A DNA stretch of 64,000 nt from Bacteroidota bacterium. Its GTDB lineage: Bacteria; Bacteroidota; Ignavibacteria; UBA10030; UBA8401. Below, in pieces: positions 18,761 to 26,336 of the stretch; position 1 is the first letter of the stretch, and every line of letters begins with the position of its first letter. Location of the stretch: NCBI GenBank assembly GCA_021796215.1, contig JAJYOK010000001.1, positions 372,001 to 436,000 of the forward strand, in the 5' to 3' direction. The notes under the pieces were generated by a model. It did no database searches. It was not told the origin of the DNA and saw only the letters and a list, made by a program, of their open reading frames with translations. Position numbers and translations under genes: made by a program.

Positions 18761-19396
18761 TTAAATATACAAATTTTTTGGAACAAATTCTGAGTTTTGA
18801 ATTCGATGGCGTTCAAGCACTCTCGCAAAATCAGTCATTGGATGCAGCTTCATAATGGGAATGTAAAAACATTCGTAGCTGTCTGATGAGCATAACTTTG
18901 ATCCGAAATCTTTTTTCGGCGCGTGTTCCACTTCGTCGCTCGTTGCAAATCCGCAAAGGATGGCTTGCGTCCCGACGGGAATATCTGCTGAATCGGTGTG
19001 GGGAATGTTGAGAATAATTTGAATGTAAAACGGGGGCTTTCTTTTTTCTTTGTAATCCGCGCGCACAAGAAGATGGAGATGCGTGCTGAACGGGAATGCC
19101 GATGTTTTGATTTCAACATCACGAAAGTCGCTTTTCCCTTTGTTGTTTCCGACATTGTTCTTTCGGAAATCGCCGTAAAAATATTCCGCAAAGGCAAGCT
19201 CGCCTAAAATACCTGTGAGTGTATCGAACGGAGAAGCTTTGGTTCGTTTTACTTCTACTGCACTGACAAACTTAGTTGCTTCGTCGAGCATTTGCCGGGA
19301 AATGGTAACAACGTCAAGTGAGTACTTACGATGTTTTAAGGAGTTTTTTATTTTAAAGATGAGGGAAATATTGGACAGAAATGATTTTTTCTTCAA
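18761..19396 (-). CDS. Putative PD-(D/E)XK-type nuclease in MTase/DUF3800 cassette
   Basis: 211 residues if it starts at TTG 19396; the first ATG (19288) would leave 175. No strong ribosome site supports either start, so the N-terminus is uncertain. The central region has GELAFAE (E66) and then KSDFRDVEIKTS, with Asp90/Asp93 and E95-x-K97, a pattern typical of the PD-(D/E)XK restriction-endonuclease fold. The assignment is by motif only. It overlaps the 3' end of the DUF3800 gene by 44 bases in another frame. With the methyltransferase two genes upstream, the simplest guess is the cleavage subunit of a restriction-like system. Confidence 0.5.
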   Translation of the reverse strand: MKKKSFLSNISLIFKIKNSLKHRKYSLDVVTISRQMLDEATKFVSAVEVKRTKASPFDTLTGILGELAFAEYFYGDFRKNNVGNNKGKSDFRDVEIKTSAFPFSTHLHLLVRADYKEKRKPPFYIQIILNIPHTDSADIPVGTQAILCGFATSDEVEHAPKKDFGSKLCSSDSYECFYIPIMKLHPMTDFARVLERHRIQNSEFVPKNLYI

Positions 19397-20384
19397 ACCA
19401 AGGCGTTACGTCAAACTTTCTTTTTAATTTGTACTTTACAGCCCCGATTAATAAATCAACAAACTGAACAGCTTTGTTTTGCCCGCTAACTTCTGATGAT
19501 ATTTTTTTGATTTTGTTTAAGACAAATCCAAAGTTTTCTTTCTTTAGATAATTGAAAAACTCTTTTTCAAATCTTGCACCTTTAGTGCCATACTCATCAA
19601 AATGAAGACTTGCTTCACCGATATAATCCAAAATATCACCAACTAGAAACTGATATGCTTGCTTATAGAACGATTTCGGATATTGATAACCATTAGAGGT
19701 CAAATATTTTTTAACAAAACAAATCGCGGCAAACTCATAATCAATTTTTGCAAGTTTGTTAAGAATAAATTTATAGTTTCGGGAATCAATCCTTCTAGAA
19801 CTTAACTCTCCTTCTGGAGGATAACCTAATTTGTTATTTATTGCTACGAATAACTCGTTTAACTTTTTAATATCTTCATTATTTACTATCAGAGCACCTA
19901 CAATAAAGTAGGGCTCTCGATCGTTTATGACAGGAGTTCCCGACTCATCTAAGAATATTCTCTTCTTACCCTTGTTGTCATTCTTAGTTGTTAAATTCTT
20001 TAGAAGTTTATACTTCTTTGCAATAGCTTTTAAATTTCGTAAATGTTTGTGTTCTGCACGAATCCGACTTCTGTAAAAGTTTAATGTGCAGACAACGTCT
20101 TCCTCGTTTACTACAAAAAATATTCCTTTATTGGCATCAGTCCCAATGTAAAATTCTTTTTCCTCTTTAAACGGTACAACGATACTTTGTTGAAAGCCAC
20201 CCCTTTTATAATCCCTTTTGCGTAACTTAGGACGAATTTCATCCAAGACAAAATCAATTTTTCTTGCATTATTTTTGCCACAACAGTGCTTAATCATGTA
20301 GTCCAGAAACACTTTTTTGTCGTGTTCCAAATCGCTACCGTTTTTTGGCCTCCACAGAAGAGCTTTTTTATGAGTTATTTTCAT
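19353..20384 (-). CDS. DUF3800-domain protein with N-terminal extension
   Basis: 343 residues. Residues 140-330 match DUF3800, an RNase H-like fold of unknown function often found in defence and mobile contexts: KRIFLDESGT (D146), HFDEYGTK (D263) and QFVDLLIGA (D310) give the expected acidic triad. Residues 1-135 are a basic extension I do not recognise (a Cys pair at 34-35, many Lys/Arg); it may bind nucleic acid. ATG 20384 overlaps the methyltransferase stop by 4 bases, so the two are translationally coupled. The coding is visibly more AT-rich than the surrounding hem genes. Confidence 0.75.
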   Translation of the reverse strand: MKITHKKALLWRPKNGSDLEHDKKVFLDYMIKHCCGKNNARKIDFVLDEIRPKLRKRDYKRGGFQQSIVVPFKEEKEFYIGTDANKGIFFVVNEEDVVCTLNFYRSRIRAEHKHLRNLKAIAKKYKLLKNLTTKNDNKGKKRIFLDESGTPVINDREPYFIVGALIVNNEDIKKLNELFVAINNKLGYPPEGELSSRRIDSRNYKFILNKLAKIDYEFAAICFVKKYLTSNGYQYPKSFYKQAYQFLVGDILDYIGEASLHFDEYGTKGARFEKEFFNYLKKENFGFVLNKIKKISSEVSGQNKAVQFVDLLIGAVKYKLKRKFDVTPWFEEKIISVQYFPHL

Positions 20385-21601
20385 TGCTTGTAAAACAAAA
20401 CGATACGATTTGAATTCGTCCCATCCTTATTATTCTCCACGCCCCAAATGTTTGCAGTCTTTGTAAATTTCTGTTTGTTAATTAAAAGAGCTTCGCTCTT
20501 AAATCCCGCATTGTTACCAATTGGAATTATCAAATCTTCCATTTTTATTGTTTTATTCCTAATCTCTCCAACCTCAAAGGCAACCCATCCGCCATTTTTT
20601 GTCACCCGATATAATTCCTTAAATACATTCAACATCATATTATTCCAGTCTTCAACATTCTTAGAAGTCTTAATGCTGTTAGCTACTGCTTTCGCATCAA
20701 TGCCGTTGAACCAACAACGCAACCAATTATCACCGTAGTAATCGATCGTATTGAGGAAATGCGGAGAAGTGATCGTCAGTTCGACAGAATTGGACTTAAT
20801 TGCACCTGTAAGTTGTGCATCGCAATTCAAGAATCTTGCTGTTCGCGAGACTGTCCAAAGAGAGCTAAGCTGTTCTTTTGTCAAAGTTCGAATTAAACTC
20901 TTTGACTTTTTAAGAATGATTTCACGAACATTGCGATATTCAGGTTTTTGATTCAGCTTTTTGTTAATTCTTATTTGACTTTGAGGACTTACAGCTTGAT
21001 TGGGGGGAAGGGTATAAACGGAGAAGAAGCCTTTTGAATGACCTGTTAATCTATTGGTAGCGACCATTTGTATCCATCGATCCAGTTCGTCGAGGCCATT
21101 TTCTCTTTTTCGATTCAAAAGATATTTTCGTAACGATAAGATTTCAACTAATGTATCTTTATGATAAAACATTGACAAATCAATATCTGGCTTTAATGAT
21201 TTGTCGTTCCTAATTTTATATAAACGTTCTTTCAGTTTATCTAAATTGGGAGTTCGTAGCCTCGCTTCGCCTAAAATTCTGCTTAATGGGTTAATATCGT
21301 TGGCAATAATTTTACGTCCCAGCAACGCCGCTTCTAAAACTGTTGTGCACCTTCCGCTAAATGGGTCATAAACAACGTCATTAGGTTTTGTCATCCATTC
21401 AATGAAGAAACGTGGCAACTCTGCCTTAAAGCAGGCTCGGTAGGAAACTTCGTGGATTGAAGAGGATTGACGTTGTTTTGATGTCCAAAATTCGCCAATA
21501 TATCTGTTTACCGAGTAATTTCCTACCCGATAAACATCTTTTTTAGATTGTCTTCGAATGAGCGAATTTCTGGAAATTTGATCAAATATTACTTGAGACA
21601 T
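20381..21601 (-). CDS. DNA methyltransferase (N4-C/N6-A type) with altered motifs
   Basis: 406 residues. An S-adenosylmethionine-dependent DNA amino-methyltransferase by its motifs: SAM-binding motif I DPFSGRCTT (79-87), followed by GRKIIANDIN, and catalytic motif IV TSPHF (278-282) followed by a DNWLRCWFNG segment. Motif I precedes motif IV with about 190 residues between, leaving room for a target-recognition region. Two usually invariant positions differ: Gly to Cys at 85 (DPFxGxGTT expected) and Pro to His at 281 (SPPY/F expected). It may be inactive or divergent. First gene of the inserted cassette. Confidence 0.8.
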   Translation of the reverse strand: MSQVIFDQISRNSLIRRQSKKDVYRVGNYSVNRYIGEFWTSKQRQSSSIHEVSYRACFKAELPRFFIEWMTKPNDVVYDPFSGRCTTVLEAALLGRKIIANDINPLSRILGEARLRTPNLDKLKERLYKIRNDKSLKPDIDLSMFYHKDTLVEILSLRKYLLNRKRENGLDELDRWIQMVATNRLTGHSKGFFSVYTLPPNQAVSPQSQIRINKKLNQKPEYRNVREIILKKSKSLIRTLTKEQLSSLWTVSRTARFLNCDAQLTGAIKSNSVELTITSPHFLNTIDYYGDNWLRCWFNGIDAKAVANSIKTSKNVEDWNNMMLNVFKELYRVTKNGGWVAFEVGEIRNKTIKMEDLIIPIGNNAGFKSEALLINKQKFTKTANIWGVENNKDGTNSNRIVLFYKQ

Positions 21602-21625
21602 AATAGTGTTATATAAATTTACACA

Positions 21626-21654
21626 AATCTATATATTGGACGGTTTATAGTCAA
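21626..21654 (-). promoter_or_regulatory. Possible promoter of the MTase cassette
   Basis: On the minus strand TTGACT (21649-21654) lies 17 bases upstream of TAGATT (21626-21631), about 25 bases before the methyltransferase ATG. The -35 matches the sigma-70 consensus at 5 of 6 and the -10 at 4 of 6 positions. It lies in the 96-base AT-rich gap after hemD and could drive the cassette independently. Confidence 0.35.
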
Positions 21655-21697
21655 GCTGTCTGTCTAGCTTCGGCTAAAGATGTAATCATTTTCGATT

Positions 21698-22516
21698 TTA
21701 AAAACTCTCTGAATAAAACTTCACAATCGCGGCAACAAGTCCCGATGTTGTTGGCTGTTCGGCAACAATTTTTGCTTGGAGCCCAGCTGCTTGAATTGTA
21801 TTCGCGGTTGTGTTTCCGATTGCTGCAATGACACTCCGGTGAAGCTCATTTGCCGGGATTACCGCTAAAAAGTTTGTAAAACTTGAGGGACTGAAAAATG
21901 TTAACACATCAATTTCTCTTTCGCGGATCAAGCGGGAAATTCTTTCTGTGTCTGATGTCGGCGGCGCAGTTGTTTCATACACAACTACTTCGTCAACAAG
22001 TGCGCCGTGTTCGCGTAATGTAGAAGGCAGAGTAGCGCCGGCAAGATTACCTTTCGGGAATAGAAATCGCCGTCCCGATATTGCTTCTTTGCTCAATACG
22101 ACGGCAAAATGTGTTGAATCGGCGATGTTTCCAAAGTCATCTTCGTCCGGCAACGGTTCAGTGTGGATTGCAAATTTCCTGACGCTTTGCTCTGTTTTCT
22201 TTCCTATCACATAAATTTTTTTGCGCGACAATGTTTTGTGGAATTCAGATTTTTTTTCTTTCATCCTTCCGAAAAAGAATTCCACAGCGTTCTGGCTTGT
22301 GAGAATGATAGCATCGTATGTTTCGATCCGGCTGATTGCATTGTCGCAGCCGCTCCACGACGAAGGCGGAACGATCTGAATTGTCGGGAACAGCTCGACA
22401 GTGGCGCCAAGCTGTTCAAGCAGTTTTACAATTTCTGCGGCCTGCTCGCGGGGACGCGTGACAAGAATTGTTCTTCCGGTGAGCGGTTGAGATGGTATCG
22501 GAGAAAATTTCTCCAT
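21698..22516 (-). CDS. hemD: Uroporphyrinogen III synthase
   Basis: 272 residues. Cyclises hydroxymethylbilane with inversion of ring D. Sequence conservation in this family is low, but the opening GRTILVTRPREQAAEIVKLL, ELFPTIQI, YDAIILTSQNAVEFFF, and the late VLTFFSPSSFTNFL and AIGNTTANTIQAAGL motifs are typical. It is 4 bases downstream of hemC, which settles the assignment. The foreign-looking cassette starts 96 bases after its stop. Confidence 0.93.
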   Translation of the reverse strand: MEKFSPIPSQPLTGRTILVTRPREQAAEIVKLLEQLGATVELFPTIQIVPPSSWSGCDNAISRIETYDAIILTSQNAVEFFFGRMKEKKSEFHKTLSRKKIYVIGKKTEQSVRKFAIHTEPLPDEDDFGNIADSTHFAVVLSKEAISGRRFLFPKGNLAGATLPSTLREHGALVDEVVVYETTAPPTSDTERISRLIREREIDVLTFFSPSSFTNFLAVIPANELHRSVIAAIGNTTANTIQAAGLQAKIVAEQPTTSGLVAAIVKFYSESF

Positions 22517-22520
22517 AGAT

Positions 22521-23489
22521 TTATGTTGACATTGACCCTGCCTGGCCGGCAGTCAGTCGAATTTCAGCAAGAATTTTGTCTGCACCTTTTTCAAGCAGTT
22601 CCTGTGCGAGCGATGTTCCGAGTCGGGCTGCATCTTCCGGTTTGCCGTGAATTTTCCCCCGAACAATGCGCTTGCCGTCCAAGCTTCCTACAACAGCATC
22701 AAGCAGAAAAATTTCTTTTTCGATCCTGCCAAATGTTCCGATTGGAACCTGACAGCCGCCTTCGAGATATCGCAGCAATGCTCGTTCTCCGGCAGTCGCT
22801 TGTTCAGTAGAATGATCGTTGAGCGGCGCGATAAGCGATGCGGCAAATCCGTCATCCTCTCTGATTTCAATTCCCAGTGCGCCTTGTCCGACTGCGGGAA
22901 GGATTGTTGTCGCCCCGAGAATTTCTGTGATGATGTTTGCCCAGCCAAGGCGCGTGACTCCGGCTTTTGCAAGAAGCATTCCATCCCAGTCGGAGTTTTC
23001 AAGTTTTGTTTTGCGCGTATTGAGATTGCCGCGGATGTCAATAATTTTTAGATCAGGACGAAGATTGAGCAGTTGGCATTTGCGCCGCAAACTTCCTGTC
23101 GCAACCGTGCCGCCGTGAGGAACTGCTGCAAGTGAAGAATATTTTTTCTTCGGATGGGAAATGAATACATCGCGCACGTCTTCGCGCGCTGAGACTGCGC
23201 CGATCGTTAATCCCGGAGTAACAATTGTGGGAATGTCTTTCAAGCTGTGAACGGCAAGGTCAATCGTGGAATCAACGAGCGCCTTTTCAATTTCTTTTGT
23301 GAAAAGTCCCTTGTCGCCGATTTTTGATAGAGGCGAATCAAGGATTTTATCGCCGGTCGTTTTGATAATGATCGTTTCGATGAGCAGAGAAGGATAGAGG
23401 CGCGCAAGTTCGCCGGCAACCCATCGTGACTGCCACAATGCCAGTTCGCTGCCGCGTGTTCCAACAATGATTTTATTTCTTTTCTTCAT
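22521..23489 (-). CDS. hemC: Porphobilinogen deaminase (hydroxymethylbilane synthase)
   Basis: 322 residues from ATG 23489, chosen over an in-frame TTG at 23504 because a perfect GGAGG (23498-23502) stands 8 bases upstream. Polymerises four porphobilinogens into hydroxymethylbilane. Landmarks: VGTRGSELALWQ at the N-terminus, HSLKDIPT with the cofactor-region Lys, and the dipyrromethane-cofactor Cys246 in EGGCQVPIG. The first 17 bases overlap the end of hemA, so the two are coupled. Confidence 0.97.
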   Translation of the reverse strand: MKKRNKIIVGTRGSELALWQSRWVAGELARLYPSLLIETIIIKTTGDKILDSPLSKIGDKGLFTKEIEKALVDSTIDLAVHSLKDIPTIVTPGLTIGAVSAREDVRDVFISHPKKKYSSLAAVPHGGTVATGSLRRKCQLLNLRPDLKIIDIRGNLNTRKTKLENSDWDGMLLAKAGVTRLGWANIITEILGATTILPAVGQGALGIEIREDDGFAASLIAPLNDHSTEQATAGERALLRYLEGGCQVPIGTFGRIEKEIFLLDAVVGSLDGKRIVRGKIHGKPEDAARLGTSLAQELLEKGADKILAEIRLTAGQAGSMST

Positions 23490-24795
23490 AGCGGTTTCCT
23501 CCAAAGGAGTCCCCTTGGGACTTGCTCAATCCGAAAAGGCTGCGCACAATATGGAGCTTTGTGTGCTTATCTTCGAGACTTTCATCGTTTCCGTTTTTCA
23601 AGCTCGTGGTTGGAGTGTGGAGAAGTTTGTTCACGATTCGTTTTGTCACCAATTCCAGCAGTTCGCGGTTTTCAGGTGAGAAGCGGTTGATATTTTTTGC
23701 AACTTCTTCCTGCCGTATTGTTTCAAAGTAATTGCGAAGGTCGGCAATTGTCGGGTTTACCTGCAGCGATTCGTGCCAATTATGAAACTCCGTCAGCTCT
23801 TCAAGAATGATCGCGTTGACTTTCGGGATTTCCGCTTTGCGCATCTGGAGATTCTGGTCAACAATTCCTGAGAGAGCATCCATATCGTGAAGGAAAACAT
23901 TCTCGACATTGTTCACGCTTGGCTCAATATTGCGCGGCACTCCGATATCAATGATAAACAATGGGCGGTGTGCGCGCTCTTTCATTGCGCGGCTAATGTC
24001 GCTCTTTGTCAAAATATGCTGCGGAGCAGCGACAGACGAAATAACGATGTCAGCGTGAAGCAGATGGCTGGTCAGTTGGTCGAAATCAACAGTTTCACCT
24101 CCGAGCGAGGCAACGAGTTCATCAGCTTTGGAGCGCGTTCGGTTTGTAATAAGAAGTTTTCCGATGCCGCGCCCGACGAGATGTTTTGCCGTGAGTTCAC
24201 CGGTTTCACCGGCACCGATAAGCAGGGCGGCTCTTTTGCTTAAATCGGAGAAAATTTTATTTGCAAGCTCGACCGCTGCATAGCTAACGGAAACTGCGCC
24301 CTCTACTATTCGCGTTTCTGTCCGAGTTCTTTTTCCGACATGATACGTTGCCTGAATCAGCCGATGCGTGAATGAGTTTGTAGTTTGCGCTTCGAGCGCG
24401 ATAGTGTAGCCATCTTTGATTTGGCTGAGAATCTGGATGTCGCCGATGACCATTGAATCAATTCCTGAGGCGACCTTGAACAAATGTTGTACTGCGCCGA
24501 CGGAAAAAAAATGATAGAAATGTTTTCGTTCAACGGAGGAAGAAGCCGACTTGAATGTGATGAGAAAATCTTTAAGCCTTTCGGCCAACGCAAGGTCTTC
24601 CGCTGCCGGACTTCCGTCTTTCGGAATGCCGTACAACTCCGTGCGATTGCACGTTGAGACGAGAAAACACTCGGAGAACGTAGTATTCTTCAGCTCGGCA
24701 ATAGCCGTACGGATTTCATCGTCGGAGTACCAGACTTTTTCCCGTACTTCAAGCGGTGCGGTGCGGTGATTAATTCCTACAGCAACAATATTCAT
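23473..24795 (-). CDS. hemA: Glutamyl-tRNA reductase
   Basis: 440 residues. Reduces glutamyl-tRNA(Glu) to glutamate-1-semialdehyde with NADPH, the first committed step of the C5 haem pathway. The catalytic Cys49 is in LVSTCNRTELYG; the NADPH-binding motif reads IGAGETGELTAKHLVGRG; the C-terminal dimerisation helix region is complete. The last codons contain a palindrome of the intergenic-repeat type and also the ribosome site of hemC. It follows a HemX/CcsA-like membrane protein gene, as in several Gram-positive and FCB hem operons. Confidence 0.97.
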   Translation of the reverse strand: MNIVAVGINHRTAPLEVREKVWYSDDEIRTAIAELKNTTFSECFLVSTCNRTELYGIPKDGSPAAEDLALAERLKDFLITFKSASSSVERKHFYHFFSVGAVQHLFKVASGIDSMVIGDIQILSQIKDGYTIALEAQTTNSFTHRLIQATYHVGKRTRTETRIVEGAVSVSYAAVELANKIFSDLSKRAALLIGAGETGELTAKHLVGRGIGKLLITNRTRSKADELVASLGGETVDFDQLTSHLLHADIVISSVAAPQHILTKSDISRAMKERAHRPLFIIDIGVPRNIEPSVNNVENVFLHDMDALSGIVDQNLQMRKAEIPKVNAIILEELTEFHNWHESLQVNPTIADLRNYFETIRQEEVAKNINRFSPENRELLELVTKRIVNKLLHTPTTSLKNGNDESLEDKHTKLHIVRSLFGLSKSQGDSFGGNRYEEKK

Positions 24796-24846
24796 ACACG
24801 CTCTGACGCCTTCAGCGCCATTTTCGATTTGTTCAATTCTTTTCGC

Positions 24847-25671
24847 CTAATGGAAATTGTGAAATCCGCTGAAATAAATATTCACGATAGTCAGCGAAAA
24901 GAATGAAATGACAAATCCGACGATGGAGAGAATCATAATCTTTCGCCCCTGCCATCCGATAGTTTTTTTCGCTCCTAAGCCTACACCGTATAACAGCCAG
25001 ATACCGATTGTTCCGATTAATTTCGGATCAGCGTAGGAGAAGGTAGTAAACGCACGCGGCAGCCACACAAAGCCGACTGCAATCGCGATGGTGAGCAATG
25101 CAAAGCCGAAGGTAATTGCAACCATGCTCATGCGCTCCAGAGCTTCAAGGTTCGGGAGTTTTGTGTAGATGACGCCAAACCTGCTCGACTTGATATGATG
25201 ATACAGCATGAGGTAGAGAAAACCGTACACAGCGGAAATTGCAATTGCGGCGTATCCTAACAAGGCGCTCGAGACGTGAAGTCCTAGAAGGTAGTTCCGG
25301 AGAACCGGTTTCACTTCAATTAAATCCTGAATGAACAGCGTTGAAAGAAGTTGAAAGATGAAAGCAAGAATGAGAATGAAATAGCCGGTTCCTTTTACCT
25401 TTGTCCAAAATTCAATCACAAGATATGTGGCGGCGATGGAAAACGACATTACTGTCATAATCTCGTAAATGGTCGTGATTGGAGGATGATCGAAATAGAG
25501 CGTACGTGCAAGAAGATAACAGAAATGAATGGCGACGGTGGAGAGAAACAGCGGCGTCTTCACTTTTTTGGCAGAAGGCGAATCGCTGAAAAATGCCTTT
25601 GCATACGCCCACACAGTTACAAAATAGAGTGCGGGTAAAAGGAAATTAACGAAATCAATAAGTAGTTTCAT
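24847..25671 (-). CDS. HemX/CcsA-like cytochrome c assembly membrane protein
   Basis: 274 residues with about eight transmembrane helices. It belongs to the CcsA/HemX branch of the cytochrome-c assembly superfamily: a first His-containing helix AIHFCYLLART, the central LHVSSALLGYAAIAISAVYG helix with a candidate haem-ligand His, and a C-terminal NIYFSGFHNFH. It lacks an obvious tryptophan-rich WWD loop, which favours HemX (a modulator of HemA level) over a haem-exporting CcsA. It is the first gene of the hem run (hemX-hemA-hemC-hemD), 51 bases before hemA. Confidence 0.8.
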   Translation of the reverse strand: MKLLIDFVNFLLPALYFVTVWAYAKAFFSDSPSAKKVKTPLFLSTVAIHFCYLLARTLYFDHPPITTIYEIMTVMSFSIAATYLVIEFWTKVKGTGYFILILAFIFQLLSTLFIQDLIEVKPVLRNYLLGLHVSSALLGYAAIAISAVYGFLYLMLYHHIKSSRFGVIYTKLPNLEALERMSMVAITFGFALLTIAIAVGFVWLPRAFTTFSYADPKLIGTIGIWLLYGVGLGAKKTIGWQGRKIMILSIVGFVISFFSLTIVNIYFSGFHNFH

Positions 25672-25789
25672 TCTGCATTACTCACGTTGTTGTATTAAAT
25701 TTACTCAAATCACGAGGGATAATCAAGAAACGGCGAAGTTGCTTTTCCGTGCGGGCTTTGCTACTTTTATTCACATTCTTTGTGGAGAT

Positions 25790-26281
25790 ATGAGATACAT
25801 TTATATTTTTGCCGTTCTCGGATTGTTTATTGCAGGATGCGATAAAGGAATTTCGCCCGTTGTTGCTAAAACAGGATTTAGCGGCACAGTTTATTTTATG
25901 AATGCACCCGCGTCGGACCCAATCCTTGATTTACGCGTCGTTGCCGTGCCGTACTATCCGATTGATACGTCGGTGAATACGTTGATTACAAAAATTTTAG
26001 GCGGCACGATTCCGTTTTCTCCGTCACTTCCGCTTAATGTTGATTCCGGTTTCGTTGCCAATTATGAGTTTAATGTCCCGGCGAAAGAATATGATTATGT
26101 TGCCATTGTTCAGCGATATGGTATAGACTACTTCCATGATTGGCGCGTGCTGTCGTTCTACGGTTTTGATTCGACATCGTCTGTTCCGAAAACGGTAACT
26201 GTGCAGAACGGAGAATTTCTTTCCAACATTAATATGACAGTTGACTTCCATCATTTGCCACCGCAGCCATTCGTGCAGTAA
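25790..26281 (+). CDS. Small lipoprotein of unknown function
   Basis: 163 residues from ATG 25790. An in-frame upstream start at 25739 exists, but 25790 puts the signal peptide at the N-terminus and follows a GGAG. The lipobox reads FIAGC, with Cys at residue 17. The mature part is beta-rich with a possible Ig-like or carboxypeptidase-regulatory-like fold (FSGTVYFMNAPASDPILDLR). No catalytic motif is seen. It is divergent from the hem block and followed 55 bases later by a secreted PLD-family gene. Confidence 0.7.
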   Translation: MRYIYIFAVLGLFIAGCDKGISPVVAKTGFSGTVYFMNAPASDPILDLRVVAVPYYPIDTSVNTLITKILGGTIPFSPSLPLNVDSGFVANYEFNVPAKEYDYVAIVQRYGIDYFHDWRVLSFYGFDSTSSVPKTVTVQNGEFLSNINMTVDFHHLPPQPFVQ

Positions 26282-26336
26282 AAAGAAGTCTGCGGGCATT
26301 CTAACTTGCACAAACTAAAACACAGGTAGAAAACCT

